Source: Paracoccus thiocyanatus (GTDB lineage Bacteria; Pseudomonadota; Alphaproteobacteria; Rhodobacterales; Rhodobacteraceae). Taken from it: a stretch of DNA of 64,000 bases. Position numbers and translations under genes: made by a program. Below are positions 38,210 to 46,289 of this stretch, piece after piece (position 1 is the first letter of the stretch; each line of letters begins with the position of its first letter). The DNA lies in NCBI RefSeq assembly GCF_900156255.1, contig NZ_FTMK01000003.1, forward strand, positions 186,001 through 250,000, in the 5' to 3' direction. The notes under the pieces are model-generated. The model saw only the letters and a list, made by a program, of their open reading frames with translations, made no database searches and was not told the DNA's origin.

Positions 38210-39366
38210 TGAACCGTGCAATCTCGCTTCTGGCGCTGCCTTTCCTGGTTGTGGTGGCGTTTCTGGTCGTCGCCTCGCTTTATATCGTCGATGTGCGCGA
38301 AAAGGGCCTGGTCCTGCGCTTCGGCGAGGTGGTCGAGGTGCGCGAGCAGCCCGGCCTGGGCATCAAGGTGCCCTTCCTGGACAATGTGGTGAAATACGAT
38401 GCCCGCATCCTGGGCCTGCCGACCCAGCCGATGGAGGTCACGCCGCTGGACGACCGCCGCCTGGTGGTCGATGCCTTTGCGCGCTGGCAGATCACCGATG
38501 TGGTGCAGTTCCGCCGCGCCGTGGGTTCGGGCGGCGTCGAATTCGCGCAGCGCCGGCTAGAGCCGATCGTGACCAATGCGATCCGGCAGGTGCTGGGCTC
38601 GGTGCCCTCGACCACGGTGCTGTCGGATGACCGCACCCAGTTGATGAACCGCATTCGCGATCTTGCGCGCGAGGATGCGCAGGACCTGGGCGTGCGCGTC
38701 ATCGACGTGCGCCTGACCCGCACCGACCTGCCCGAGCAGAACCTGACCGCGACCTATGCCCGGATGCGGGCCGAGCGCGAACGCGAGGCCGCGGACGAGA
38801 TCGCGCGCGGCGGCGAGGCGGCGCAGCGCGTGCGCGCCGCGGCCGACCGCACCGTGGTCGAACTGACCTCGGAGGCCCGGAAGCGCGCCGAAGTGGTGCG
38901 CGGCGAGGCCGACGCCCGCCGCAACGCCATCTATGCCGGCGCCTTTGGCCGCGACCCCGAGTTCTTTGCCTTTACCCGCTCGATGACCTCTTACGAGCGG
39001 GCGCTGAAGGGCGAGAACAGTTCGCTGGTGATCCAGCCGCAGGGCGAGTTCTTCGACTATTTGCGCAATGACGGTTCGGACAAGGCAAACCCGGTGCCGA
39101 CCCCGGCCGCCGCGGCCTCGCCGGCAGAAGACGAGCCCGCGGAAGAAACCACCACCGAAGGCGCGCTGCAACCGGGCGAAACGCCGGCACCGACCGAAAC
39201 CAATCGCGAAGGCCAGCCGCTGGGTGCAGGCGCCGGCGTGACGCTGACGCCGCTGCCGGAATCGCTGGCCAGCCCGCCGCAGCAAGAGCCGATCGTGCCG
39301 CCCGCCCCGGCCGCCGAGCCCGCCCCAGCCGCCGAGCCCGAGTCCGAACCCGCCCCGGCGGACTAA
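38209..39366 (+). CDS. hflC: Protease modulator HflC with proline-rich extension
   Basis: A 385-residue HflC. An N-terminal membrane anchor (LLALPFLVVVAFLVVASLYI) is followed by the SPFH domain and FTRSMTSYERAL near residue 255. The last 85 residues are a Pro/Ala/Glu-rich low-complexity tail not found in the E. coli protein. The ATG at 38209 overlaps the hflK stop by one base. Confidence 0.95.
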   Translation: MNRAISLLALPFLVVVAFLVVASLYIVDVREKGLVLRFGEVVEVREQPGLGIKVPFLDNVVKYDARILGLPTQPMEVTPLDDRRLVVDAFARWQITDVVQFRRAVGSGGVEFAQRRLEPIVTNAIRQVLGSVPSTTVLSDDRTQLMNRIRDLAREDAQDLGVRVIDVRLTRTDLPEQNLTATYARMRAEREREAADEIARGGEAAQRVRAAADRTVVELTSEARKRAEVVRGEADARRNAIYAGAFGRDPEFFAFTRSMTSYERALKGENSSLVIQPQGEFFDYLRNDGSDKANPVPTPAAAASPAEDEPAEETTTEGALQPGETPAPTETNREGQPLGAGAGVTLTPLPESLASPPQQEPIVPPAPAAEPAPAAEPESEPAPAD

Positions 39367-39390
39367 GCCGGACCTGACGGCAGGAAAGCC

Positions 39391-39426
39391 AAAGGGCGGA
39401 ACGCTGCGGCGCTCCGCCCTTTTTTC
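39391..39426 (+). terminator. Terminator of hflKC
   Basis: AAAGGGCGGA (39391-39400) pairs with TCCGCCCTTT (39413-39422), followed by a T-run. A strong intrinsic terminator, also possibly serving the convergent permease gene. Confidence 0.88.
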
Positions 39427-39445
39427 GTCGCCGTCGGGATTTGGG

Positions 39446-40633
39446 TCAGCCGCGGGCCGGCGGCTCTGGCCGACGCGGGGCCTCTTCGGCGATCTCGCGC
39501 TGCCATTCGCGCCAGATCGAGACCAGCAGCGCCATCAGCACCGGCCCGACGAACAGGCCGACGATGCCCATGGTCTTGACCCCGCCGACCAGGCCGAAAA
39601 ACGTCGGCAGGAAGGGCAGCTTGACCGGCCCGCCGACCAGCACGGGCCGGATGGTCTTGTCGACCACGAACAGCTCGCAAGTGCCCCACAGGAACAGCGC
39701 CGCCCCGGCCAGGGGCGTGCCGCTGGCCACCAGATAGGCCGAAACCAGGGTAAAGGACAGCGGCGCGCCGCCGGGGATCAGCGCCATGAAGCCGGTGATG
39801 ACCCCAAAGGTCACGGGCGACGGCACGCCGGCCAGCCAATAGGCCACGCCCAGGATCACCCCTTCGCCGATGGCGATCAGCGTCATCCCGGTCACGGTCG
39901 AACTGATCGTCGCCGGCACCACCCGCGACAGCCGGCTCCAGCGGTCGGGCAGGATGCGGCGCCCGACCTGGTCGATCTGCGCCACGATCTTGTCGCCGTC
40001 GCGGTATAGCACGAACAGCGTGATCAGCATGAACAGCAGCGTCAGCGCCAGGTGAAAGGCCAGCGTCCCCGCCGTCACCGCACCGCGATAGATCGCCCCG
40101 ATGTTCGAGCCGCTGACAAGTTGCACGATCTCGCTGATGCCGCCGGGCCGGCCGATATAGGTCTGCCAGCTTTCGTCCAGCCAGTCGCCGATCTGCGGCA
40201 GATCGACCATCCAGCCCGGCGGCGGCGCGCCCGAACTGTTGACCAGGATCGCCCAGTTGATCCAGTCGCGCAATTCGCGAAAGGCATAGATCAGCGCCAT
40301 GGCGATGGGGATCAGCAGAAAGCAGACCAGCACCAGCACCAGGACGGTGGCGGCCCCGGTGCGGCCCAGGTTCAGCCGGTGGGCCGCGCGCTCGCGCAGC
40401 GGCCAGCTTGCCAGCGCGATCACCATCGCCGCCAGCACCGGCACCAGGAAGCCATGGAAGAAATAGATCGAGGCCGCCACGATGGCCAGCAGCAGCCAGC
40501 GCGCCGCCGAGATATTCGTCACCAAAGGCGGCCGGTGCAGGCGCAGCCCGACCTGGTTCGGGGTTTGCCGCAGGGCGGCGGGATCGTTCGGTTCTGGCAC
40601 GGTCGTGGTTTTTGGCATTTCGCCCGTCGTCAT
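39446..40633 (-). CDS. AI-2E family transporter
   Basis: A 395-residue multispanning membrane protein of the AI-2 exporter/PerM superfamily, with hydrophobic segments at about residues 45-85, 95-125, 190-240 and 255-345. LTLLFMLITLFVLYRDGDK and VGLFVGPVLMALLVSIWREW are typical. The family exports AI-2 or has other roles such as Na+/H+ antiport. MTTGEMPKTT is the chosen start; ATG 40618 is an alternative. It points away from the riboswitch. Confidence 0.88.
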   Translation of the reverse strand: MTTGEMPKTTTVPEPNDPAALRQTPNQVGLRLHRPPLVTNISAARWLLLAIVAASIYFFHGFLVPVLAAMVIALASWPLRERAAHRLNLGRTGAATVLVLVLVCFLLIPIAMALIYAFRELRDWINWAILVNSSGAPPPGWMVDLPQIGDWLDESWQTYIGRPGGISEIVQLVSGSNIGAIYRGAVTAGTLAFHLALTLLFMLITLFVLYRDGDKIVAQIDQVGRRILPDRWSRLSRVVPATISSTVTGMTLIAIGEGVILGVAYWLAGVPSPVTFGVITGFMALIPGGAPLSFTLVSAYLVASGTPLAGAALFLWGTCELFVVDKTIRPVLVGGPVKLPFLPTFFGLVGGVKTMGIVGLFVGPVLMALLVSIWREWQREIAEEAPRRPEPPARG

Positions 40634-40827
40634 GGTCCCGATCCTGACTGCGGGCGGGTGCGCCCGCCCTGCCGCAACGAGATAGCATCTGGCCACGGGC
40701 TGCAAGCCGGAATGCCGTCTGGGGCCCGGCCGGCCGCGCATTTCGCGGCTCACGATTCTGTGGGCGCAACGCGGTCCGCCGCGTCCCATGAGAGGTGACA
40801 GCCGTCCTTCACCGCGCTAGCCTGGCG

Positions 40828-40942
40828 CCACCAAGGGGAGCCCCGGCAAGGGGCTGAGAAACCGCTGGCCCTATGCGACCTGGCGACGGGCGGCGCGGTG
40901 ACTCTTCGAACCTGACCCGGATCATGCCGGCGGAGGAATGGG
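40828..40942 (+). promoter_or_regulatory. Thiamine pyrophosphate (THI) riboswitch
   Basis: The conserved THI-element segments are all present in order: GGGGAGCCCCGGCAAGGGG, CTGAGA, then TTCGAACCTGACCCGGATCA and TGCCGGCGGAGGAATGG. The GGAGGA near the 3' end is a ribosome-binding sequence inside the fold, fitting translation control: thiamine pyrophosphate would hide it. Downstream lie a short ORF and a broken tenA. The exact 5' edge of stem P1 is uncertain by a few bases. Confidence 0.95.
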
Positions 40943-40943
40943 A

Positions 40944-41021
40944 ATGATCTACCTGCCTTTTCCCGGCCTTACCCGCAAGGCCGCCCGCAGCGACGGCCTT
41001 GCCCCAGCCATGAGGGCATGA
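40944..41021 (+). CDS. Possible 25-residue leader peptide after the riboswitch
   Basis: ATG 40944 sits six bases after GGAGGA of the riboswitch and encodes MIYLPFPGLTRKAARSDGLA plus five residues, then TGA. The TGA overlaps the tenA start codons (ATGATGA, 41018-41023), a layout allowing translational coupling. I do not recognise the peptide; it may instead be spacer. Confidence 0.35.
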   Translation: MIYLPFPGLTRKAARSDGLAPAMRA

Positions 41022-41663
41022 TGACCGAAAGCTTCTTCGAAACCCTGCGCCGGGAATGCGCGGCGCAATGATCCGCCGCCGTCGGCCACCGCTTTGTGGG
41101 CGAATTGTGCGACGGCAGCATCGCGGATGCGGCGATGGCGCGCTATCTGGTGCAGGACCATCGCTTCCTCGACGCTTTCCTGACGCTTCTGGGCGCGGCC
41201 ATCGCCTCGGCCGACCGCTTCGAATCGCGGCTGCGCTTCGGTCGCTTCGCCGGCATGATCTCGGGCGAGGAGAACGATTATTTCCTGCGCGCCTTTGCTG
41301 CGCTTGAGATAAGCGAGGCGGAGCGCGTCGCCATTCCCGACAGCGCGCCCATGGCCGGGTATTCAGGCATTGATGCGCGAGGCGGCGGCGACACGCAGCT
41401 ATCCCGCCGCCCTTGCGGTGCTGAACGTGGCCGAGGGACTTTATCTCGACTGGGCCATGCGCGCGCCCAAGCCCCTGCCGAAGAACTTTGTCCATGCCGA
41501 ATGGATCACCCTGCATGACAATCCGTTCTTTCGCGATTTCGTCGGTTTCCTGCGGGATGAGTTGGACCGGGTCGGACCCCGGGCGGCGGACCAGGCGCGC
41601 GATTTCTTCCGCCGCGCCGTCACGCTGGAGTTGGCGTTTTTCGAGGATGCCTACGCGGCCTAG
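41018..41663 (+). pseudogene. tenA: tenA (thiaminase II/aminopyrimidine aminohydrolase), broken
   Basis: The TenA fold is spread over two frames. Frame 1 begins MMTESFFETLRRECAAQ, meets TGA at 41069-41071 where a Trp codon (TGG) would fit, and continues AVGHRFVGELCDGSIADAAM to about 41350. A one-step frameshift near 41353-41365 then moves to the frame with LMREAAATRSYPAALAVL and EWITLHDNPFFRDFVGF up to the stop at 41663. TenA salvages degraded thiamine pyrimidine. The riboswitch upstream is intact, so decay appears recent, or two sequencing errors are present. Confidence 0.85.
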
Positions 41664-41737
41664 CCCTCGATCCCGGACGGTTCCACGTCGGACGCGCTGC
41701 CGGGCGGTCTGCCGATGGTCCGCATCGTCCCTGCCAT

Positions 41738-41777
41738 AAAAAAAGGCCCCGGCGCGCCACGCGCTCCGGGGCCGCCA
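41738..41777 (-). terminator. Terminator of the TIGR02300 gene
   Basis: GGCCCCGG and CCGGGGCC (41745-41752 and 41766-41773) pair; on the minus strand a seven-T tract follows. It lies 15 bases beyond the stop. Confidence 0.8.
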
Positions 41778-41792
41778 GGGATGTTCCGGCGC

Positions 41793-42116
41793 TTATTCTT
41801 CGTCGTTTTCGGGCACGTCGGCGATGTCGTCCAGCGACATGTCGCCATCGTCATCGTCATCGTCCAGAAGATCGTCGTCCAGATCGCCGGTATCGGCGTC
41901 ATCGTCCAGATCCTCGTCCTCGACCAGGTTGGTGCGCCTCTCTTCGCGCGCCGCCGCCTTTTCGGAAATCAGCGAACGCGAGCGGCCGCTGGTCAGGCTT
42001 TCCACGGTGAACTCTGCGCCGCAGGCGGGACAGGTCATCGGGTCGTTCATCAGGTCATAGAAGCGCGTCGCGCAATGGGGGCAAAGGCGTTTCGTGCCCC
42101 ATTCCTCTTTGGGCAT
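41793..42116 (-). CDS. TIGR02300 family zinc-ribbon protein
   Basis: A 107-residue protein with an N-terminal zinc ribbon (CPHCATRFYDLMND, CPACGAEF) and a long acidic tail (LDDDLLDDDDDDGDMSLDD). It matches the TIGR02300 group restricted to alphaproteobacteria; function is unknown. The acidic tail resembles those of proteins that touch basic partners. It is monocistronic and divergent from the metallopeptidase gene. Confidence 0.92.
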   Translation of the reverse strand: MPKEEWGTKRLCPHCATRFYDLMNDPMTCPACGAEFTVESLTSGRSRSLISEKAAAREERRTNLVEDEDLDDDADTGDLDDDLLDDDDDDGDMSLDDIADVPENDEE

Positions 42117-42225
42117 GGTGTTCTCTTTCTGCCGAATTCAGCTAAATCCGCTGTCCCCTGCCACAGCCGGGACAGGCTGTCAAAGCCTTTTCCCCCTTGC
42201 AGGCCGCCAGCGGTGCGGGGGAAAC

Positions 42226-42948
42226 ATGGACAGGCGAATGGCCCTTGGCAAGATGCGGGATGGAATGGACAGGATTCTGGTCGGCGGCGATATTCCGGTG
42301 ACGCTGCGACGCTCGGGCCGGGCGCGGCGGATGATCCTGCGCGTGACCCGCGTGGGCGGCGAGGTGGTGCTGACCCTGCCCAGCCGCACCAGCATGTCGG
42401 CAGGCCGCATCTTTGCCGAGTCGCGGGTCGAATGGCTGCGGCGCACCCGCGCCGAGATGGCGCCGTTGCAACGCGTCGACCACGGCGCCCTGCTGCCGGT
42501 CGAGGGGCGGGCGCGCCGCATCGCGCCCCATGACGGCCGGCGCGTCGAACTGACCGACGAGGCGCTGCTGGTGCCGCAGGGCCGTCCCGCCGGGCTGGTG
42601 GTCGAGGTCTGGCTGAAGCACCTGGCCCAGGCGCGGCTGGTCGCGGCCTGCGACCGCCACGCGGCTGTGGCGGGGCGCAGCTTTCGCGCGCTTGCGCTGC
42701 GCGACACCCGTTCGCGCTGGGGCAGTTGCAGCCATGATGGACGGCTGATGTTTTCCTGGCGCCTGGCCATGGCCCCGCCCCAGGTGCTGGACTATGTCGC
42801 CGCGCACGAGGTCGCGCATCTTCTGCACATGGATCATTCGCCGGCCTTCTGGGCCGCGACCGGGCGGCTGGTGCCGGATTATGCGCGCCCGCGCGACTGG
42901 CTGCGCCAGCATGGCCACGAACTTTTGTCCTGGCGGTTCCGGCCCTGA
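42226..42948 (+). CDS. M48-type/YgjP-like metallopeptidase
   Basis: A 240-residue protein of the DUF45/YgjP group. The zinc motif HEVAHLLHMDHSPAFW (HExxH plus later His) and SRWGSCSHDGRLMFSWRL are diagnostic. GGGGGAAA precedes ATG 42226. It is probably a cytosolic zinc protease or zinc-binding protein with unknown target. The GntR-type gene follows 45 bases later. Confidence 0.88.
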   Translation: MDRRMALGKMRDGMDRILVGGDIPVTLRRSGRARRMILRVTRVGGEVVLTLPSRTSMSAGRIFAESRVEWLRRTRAEMAPLQRVDHGALLPVEGRARRIAPHDGRRVELTDEALLVPQGRPAGLVVEVWLKHLAQARLVAACDRHAAVAGRSFRALALRDTRSRWGSCSHDGRLMFSWRLAMAPPQVLDYVAAHEVAHLLHMDHSPAFWAATGRLVPDYARPRDWLRQHGHELLSWRFRP

Positions 42949-42993
42949 ACGCGGCGGCTTGACGGCGGCTGAATTTGTGATCACACAGCCGGC

Positions 42994-43638
42994 ATGACAG
43001 CGACGCGATCCTCGGAAACTTCGGCCCATGAGCGGCTTTACCGCAACCTGCGCCAGCGCATCATGCTGGGCGAACTGCCGCCCGGCCTGGCGCTGACCCT
43101 GCGCGGCATCGCGGCCGAGCATCGCGTCTCGATGACCCCCGCGCGCGAGGCGGTGCGCCGGCTGGTTGCCGAAGGGGCGCTGTCGCTGTCGTCATCGGGG
43201 CGGATCGCCACGCCGGAATTGTCGGTCGAGCGGATCGAGGAACTGGCGGCGCTGCGCGGGCTGATCGAGCCGGAACTGGCCGCCCGCGCCCTGCCGCGCG
43301 CCCACCAGGCGCTGATCGAACGCATGGCCGTCATCAACGCCGCCATCGGCGACGCGGCCGACAGCCACGACGCCATCGGCTATATCCGCACCAACCTGGA
43401 GTTTCACCGCCTGCTTTACCTGCGCGCGCAGGCCCCGGCGATGCTGGCCATCGTCGAGACGGTGTGGCTGCAACTCGGCCCCACCATGCGCGTGGTCTAT
43501 GGCCGGATGAAGCGCAACGAGGCGCCGCGCCATCATCGCATGATCCTGGCCTCGCTGCGCGCCGGGGACGAGCCGGGGTTGCGCCTGGCGGTGCGCGCCG
43601 ACGTGACGCATGGGTTGCGCCACCTGGGCAGCGCCTGA
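42994..43638 (+). CDS. GntR-family regulator, FCD type
   Basis: A 214-residue regulator: N-terminal winged helix (LRQRIMLGELPPGLALTLRG, MTPAREAVRRL) and a C-terminal helical FCD ligand domain (FHRLLYLRAQAPAMLAIVET). FCD regulators sense organic acids or similar metabolites. It is not adjacent to an obvious catabolic operon, so its target is unclear. Confidence 0.92.
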   Translation: MTATRSSETSAHERLYRNLRQRIMLGELPPGLALTLRGIAAEHRVSMTPAREAVRRLVAEGALSLSSSGRIATPELSVERIEELAALRGLIEPELAARALPRAHQALIERMAVINAAIGDAADSHDAIGYIRTNLEFHRLLYLRAQAPAMLAIVETVWLQLGPTMRVVYGRMKRNEAPRHHRMILASLRAGDEPGLRLAVRADVTHGLRHLGSA

Positions 43639-43648
43639 CCGCGGGCGG

Positions 43649-43679
43649 GCCGGGTTTCTTCGTTGTGAAAATACCCGGC
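43649..43679. terminator. Bidirectional hairpin between gntR-type gene and hom
   Basis: GCCGGGT (43649-43655) and ACCCGGC (43673-43679) pair around a 17-base loop. The loop and right arm contain dispersed element copy C (43655-43680, minus strand), which lies directly downstream of the hom stop. Confidence 0.55.
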
Positions 43680-43680
43680 G
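43655..43680 (-). repeat. Dispersed intergenic element, copy C
   Basis: On the minus strand: CGCCGGGTATTTTCACAACG then AAGAAA. It begins ten bases past the hom stop, in sense with hom. It has the core GTATTT-N4-AACG without the GC hairpin of copies A and B. Confidence 0.6.
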
Positions 43681-43689
43681 CGCGGCGGT

Positions 43690-45006
43690 TCAGACCTCTT
43701 CGATGCGCAGCTCGACCGGCTCGCCGGCGATGACGCCGGTGCGGGGCAGGGCCTCGATGGCGTGGTCGATGGCCTCGGGCGTGGTCTTGTGGGTGACGAT
43801 CAGCACCGGGGCCACGCCTTCGGTCTGCTGGTGGCCGTATTGGCGCATCCGGTCGATCGAGATGCCGGCATCGCCCAGGATCGAGGCGACCTTGGCCAGC
43901 GCCCCCGGCTTGTCGGTCAGTTGCAGGCGGATGTAATAGGCCGCCGGCACCGCGGTCCGCGCCGGCTGCGGGCTGGCCAGCATCGCTGCCGGCTGGCCGA
44001 AACTGGGCATCCTGACGCCGCGCGCGATTTCGACCACGTCCGACATGACGGCGCTGGCGGTCGGGCCTTCGCCCGCCCCGGCCCCGCGCAGGACGATCTG
44101 GCCCACGGCATCGCCCTCGATCACCACCATGTTGGTGCCGCCCTGCAATTGCCCCAGGGGGCTGTCGGCGGGGACGAGACAGGGGGACATGCGCTGTTCC
44201 AGCCCGCGCCCGGTCATCTGCGCCACGCCCAGAAGTTTGATGCGATAGCCCATGTCGGCGGCGCGGCGGATGTCGTCGATGCTGACCCGCTCGATCCCCT
44301 CGATTTCGACCGCGCCAAAGCTGGGCCGGGTGCCAAAGGCGATGGCGGCCAGGATCGCCAGCTTGTGGCTGGCGTCGATGCCGCCCACGTCCAGCGTCGG
44401 GTCGGCCTCCAGATAGCCCAGTTGCCGCGCCTCTTCGAAGACCTGCTCATAGGGCAGGCCGGCGCTTTCCATCCGGGTCAGGATATAGTTGCAGGTGCCG
44501 TTCATTACCCCCATGACGCGGCGGATCTCGTTGCCCGCCAGCGATTCGGCCAGCGCCTTGATGACCGGGATGCCGCCGGCCACCGCGGCCTCGAAGCGGA
44601 TGACCCGGCCATTGGCCTCGGCCAGTTCGGCAAGCTCCTGGCCGTGGATGGCCAGCAGCGCCTTGTTGGCCGTCACCACGTCCTTGCCGGCGCGTAGCGC
44701 GGCCGTCACCGCCTCGCGGGCGATGCCCTCTTCTCCGCCGATCAGTTCGACCAGGACATCCACGTCCTCGCGCAGCGCCAGGGCGCGGGCGTCCTCTTCC
44801 CAGCCATAGCGGGACAGGTCCAGGTCGCGGTTCTTCATCCGGTCGCGGGCGCTGACGGCGGTGATGGCGACGGGCCGTCCGGCGCGCAGGGCCAACAGGG
44901 CGGCATGTTTCTGGATGATCTTGACGGTGCCGGCGCCGACCGTCCCCAGACCAGCGATGCCGAGACGAAGCGGAGAGGCGGTTTGCCCCGAATTCTGGGC
45001 GGACAT
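43690..45006 (-). CDS. hom: Homoserine dehydrogenase
   Basis: A 438-residue enzyme: NAD(P)-binding GIAGLGTVGAGTVKII, the catalytic region MNGTCNYILTRM, GVAQMTGRG, and a C-terminal ACT domain (LQLTDKPGALAKVASILGDA) for threonine feedback. It reduces aspartate semialdehyde to homoserine for threonine and methionine. It has its own promoter gap upstream. Confidence 0.96.
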   Translation of the reverse strand: MSAQNSGQTASPLRLGIAGLGTVGAGTVKIIQKHAALLALRAGRPVAITAVSARDRMKNRDLDLSRYGWEEDARALALREDVDVLVELIGGEEGIAREAVTAALRAGKDVVTANKALLAIHGQELAELAEANGRVIRFEAAVAGGIPVIKALAESLAGNEIRRVMGVMNGTCNYILTRMESAGLPYEQVFEEARQLGYLEADPTLDVGGIDASHKLAILAAIAFGTRPSFGAVEIEGIERVSIDDIRRAADMGYRIKLLGVAQMTGRGLEQRMSPCLVPADSPLGQLQGGTNMVVIEGDAVGQIVLRGAGAGEGPTASAVMSDVVEIARGVRMPSFGQPAAMLASPQPARTAVPAAYYIRLQLTDKPGALAKVASILGDAGISIDRMRQYGHQQTEGVAPVLIVTHKTTPEAIDHAIEALPRTGVIAGEPVELRIEEV

Positions 45007-45073
45007 GCGAAACTCTTCTCTATGGACCAGGCGGTGTTAGCGGATGGCGCAGGGGCTTGCAACGCGCATGGCG

Positions 45074-45607
45074 TCACGCCTGGTCGTCGCCGGCCCAATA
45101 GCCCGCGACCCCGGTGGCGCGCATCACCCGCAGCACGCGGGTGCCGATCTCGACCGTGCTTTCGCGGATACGCTCCAGATCGTCGATCGCCAGCGGCTGG
45201 CGCTGCACCTCGCCCCTGGTGTTGACAAAGGCGGGATGCCAGCGCGCCCTGTCCTCGGCCGGCCGCCACGAGGCATGGCACAGCAGGTTGCGCTCCAGCC
45301 GGATCTCGCCCAGCCGGTCGGTGATCTTGTTGCGGTCGCGCAACCCCGGATAGCGGCGCATGGCGGCATCCAGCTGGTCGATCAGCGTGCCCATGGAATC
45401 ATCGGCGATTGCGCCCATGCGGGTCAGCCAGATCTGCAACTCGGCCTCGGACAGGTCGTCGGCCAGCCGGGCGCGGTCCAGGGCATAGATGGTGCGCTTG
45501 ATGATTTCTTCCAGCCAGCCAAAGCTTGCCACGCAATGCCCCAGCGCGGCGGCGAAATCCGCGGGCAGGGTGTAATGCGTCTCGGGCGGCGCGCCTATCC
45601 TTGCCAT
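45074..45607 (-). CDS. Conserved hypothetical protein
   Basis: A 177-residue, largely helical soluble protein with no signal peptide or membrane segment. It opens ARIGAPPETHYTLPADFAAA and contains LASFGWLEEI-type and ERNLLCHASWRPAEDRARWH stretches; the RN-L-H pattern is reminiscent of HEPN-type helices but is not enough for assignment. GGGGGC precedes ATG 45607. It lies 67 bases upstream of hom on the same strand. Confidence 0.6.
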   Translation of the reverse strand: MARIGAPPETHYTLPADFAAALGHCVASFGWLEEIIKRTIYALDRARLADDLSEAELQIWLTRMGAIADDSMGTLIDQLDAAMRRYPGLRDRNKITDRLGEIRLERNLLCHASWRPAEDRARWHPAFVNTRGEVQRQPLAIDDLERIRESTVEIGTRVLRVMRATGVAGYWAGDDQA

Positions 45608-45694
45608 GATGCCCCCATCATCTTCTTGCCCATCCCGCCCCTGCCTGCCGGGCGCGAGTTTTCCACGGCGCCTGCCGGCAGGCAAGCCGGGGGT

Positions 45695-46183
45695 TCACAG
45701 GAACCTATGCATCAGCACCAGGTCCAGCCAGCGGCCGAACTTGCGCCCTGCCTGCGCCACCAGCCCGACCTGGCGATAGCCGATGGCGCGGTGAAAACCG
45801 ATGCCCGCCAGGTTTTCGGCGCAAACCGCGGCAATCATGCCATGCGCGCCGCCGGCGCGGGCGTGATCCTCGATCGCCGCCATCAGCGCCCCACCGATCC
45901 CGCGCCTGCGCGCGGCGGGCGGCAGGATGACGGTATGCTCCATGCAATGCGCATAGCCAATGCCGGGCCGGAACTGGTCATAGCTCGCCAGCCCCAGCAC
46001 CGCGCCGGCCGCCTCGGCGACCAAGAACGCCCGGCCCGCGGCCCGGCGGCCGGCGATCATCCGCGCCAGCCCATCGGCGGTCTTTTCCTCGCTGGAAAAG
46101 GTGATCGACGTCTCGCGGATCAGCGGGTTCCAGAAGGCCAGGAGCGCCGGAATATCCCTGTCGGTCGCAGGACGCAGCATCAT
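45695..46183 (-). CDS. GNAT acetyltransferase, phosphinothricin/methionine-sulfone type
   Basis: A 162-residue GNAT enzyme. The opening LRPATDRDIPALLAFWNPLI, acetyl-CoA motif VILPPAARRRGIGGALMAA, and ending FGRWLDLVLMHRFL match the Pat/MnaT group, which acetylates glutamine-analogue amino groups such as phosphinothricin or methionine sulfone. The normal substrate is unknown. Confidence 0.88.
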   Translation of the reverse strand: MMLRPATDRDIPALLAFWNPLIRETSITFSSEEKTADGLARMIAGRRAAGRAFLVAEAAGAVLGLASYDQFRPGIGYAHCMEHTVILPPAARRRGIGGALMAAIEDHARAGGAHGMIAAVCAENLAGIGFHRAIGYRQVGLVAQAGRKFGRWLDLVLMHRFL

Positions 46184-46229
46184 CGCGGGGCCTCCTTGCC
46201 GGCGCCGCCCCTGGGGCGAGGGCAGCGCG

Positions 46230-46253
46230 CTTCACCGTTTCCCAAATACTCAT
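46230..46253 (-). repeat. Dispersed intergenic element, copy D
   Basis: On the minus strand: GCATGAGTATTTGGGAAACG then GTGAAG. It lies about 40 bases past the methylmalonyl-CoA mutase stop, in sense. Confidence 0.6.
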
Positions 46254-46289
46254 GCGGCCGCGATGCCGGGCGCCCCGGCCGCAGGCTTG

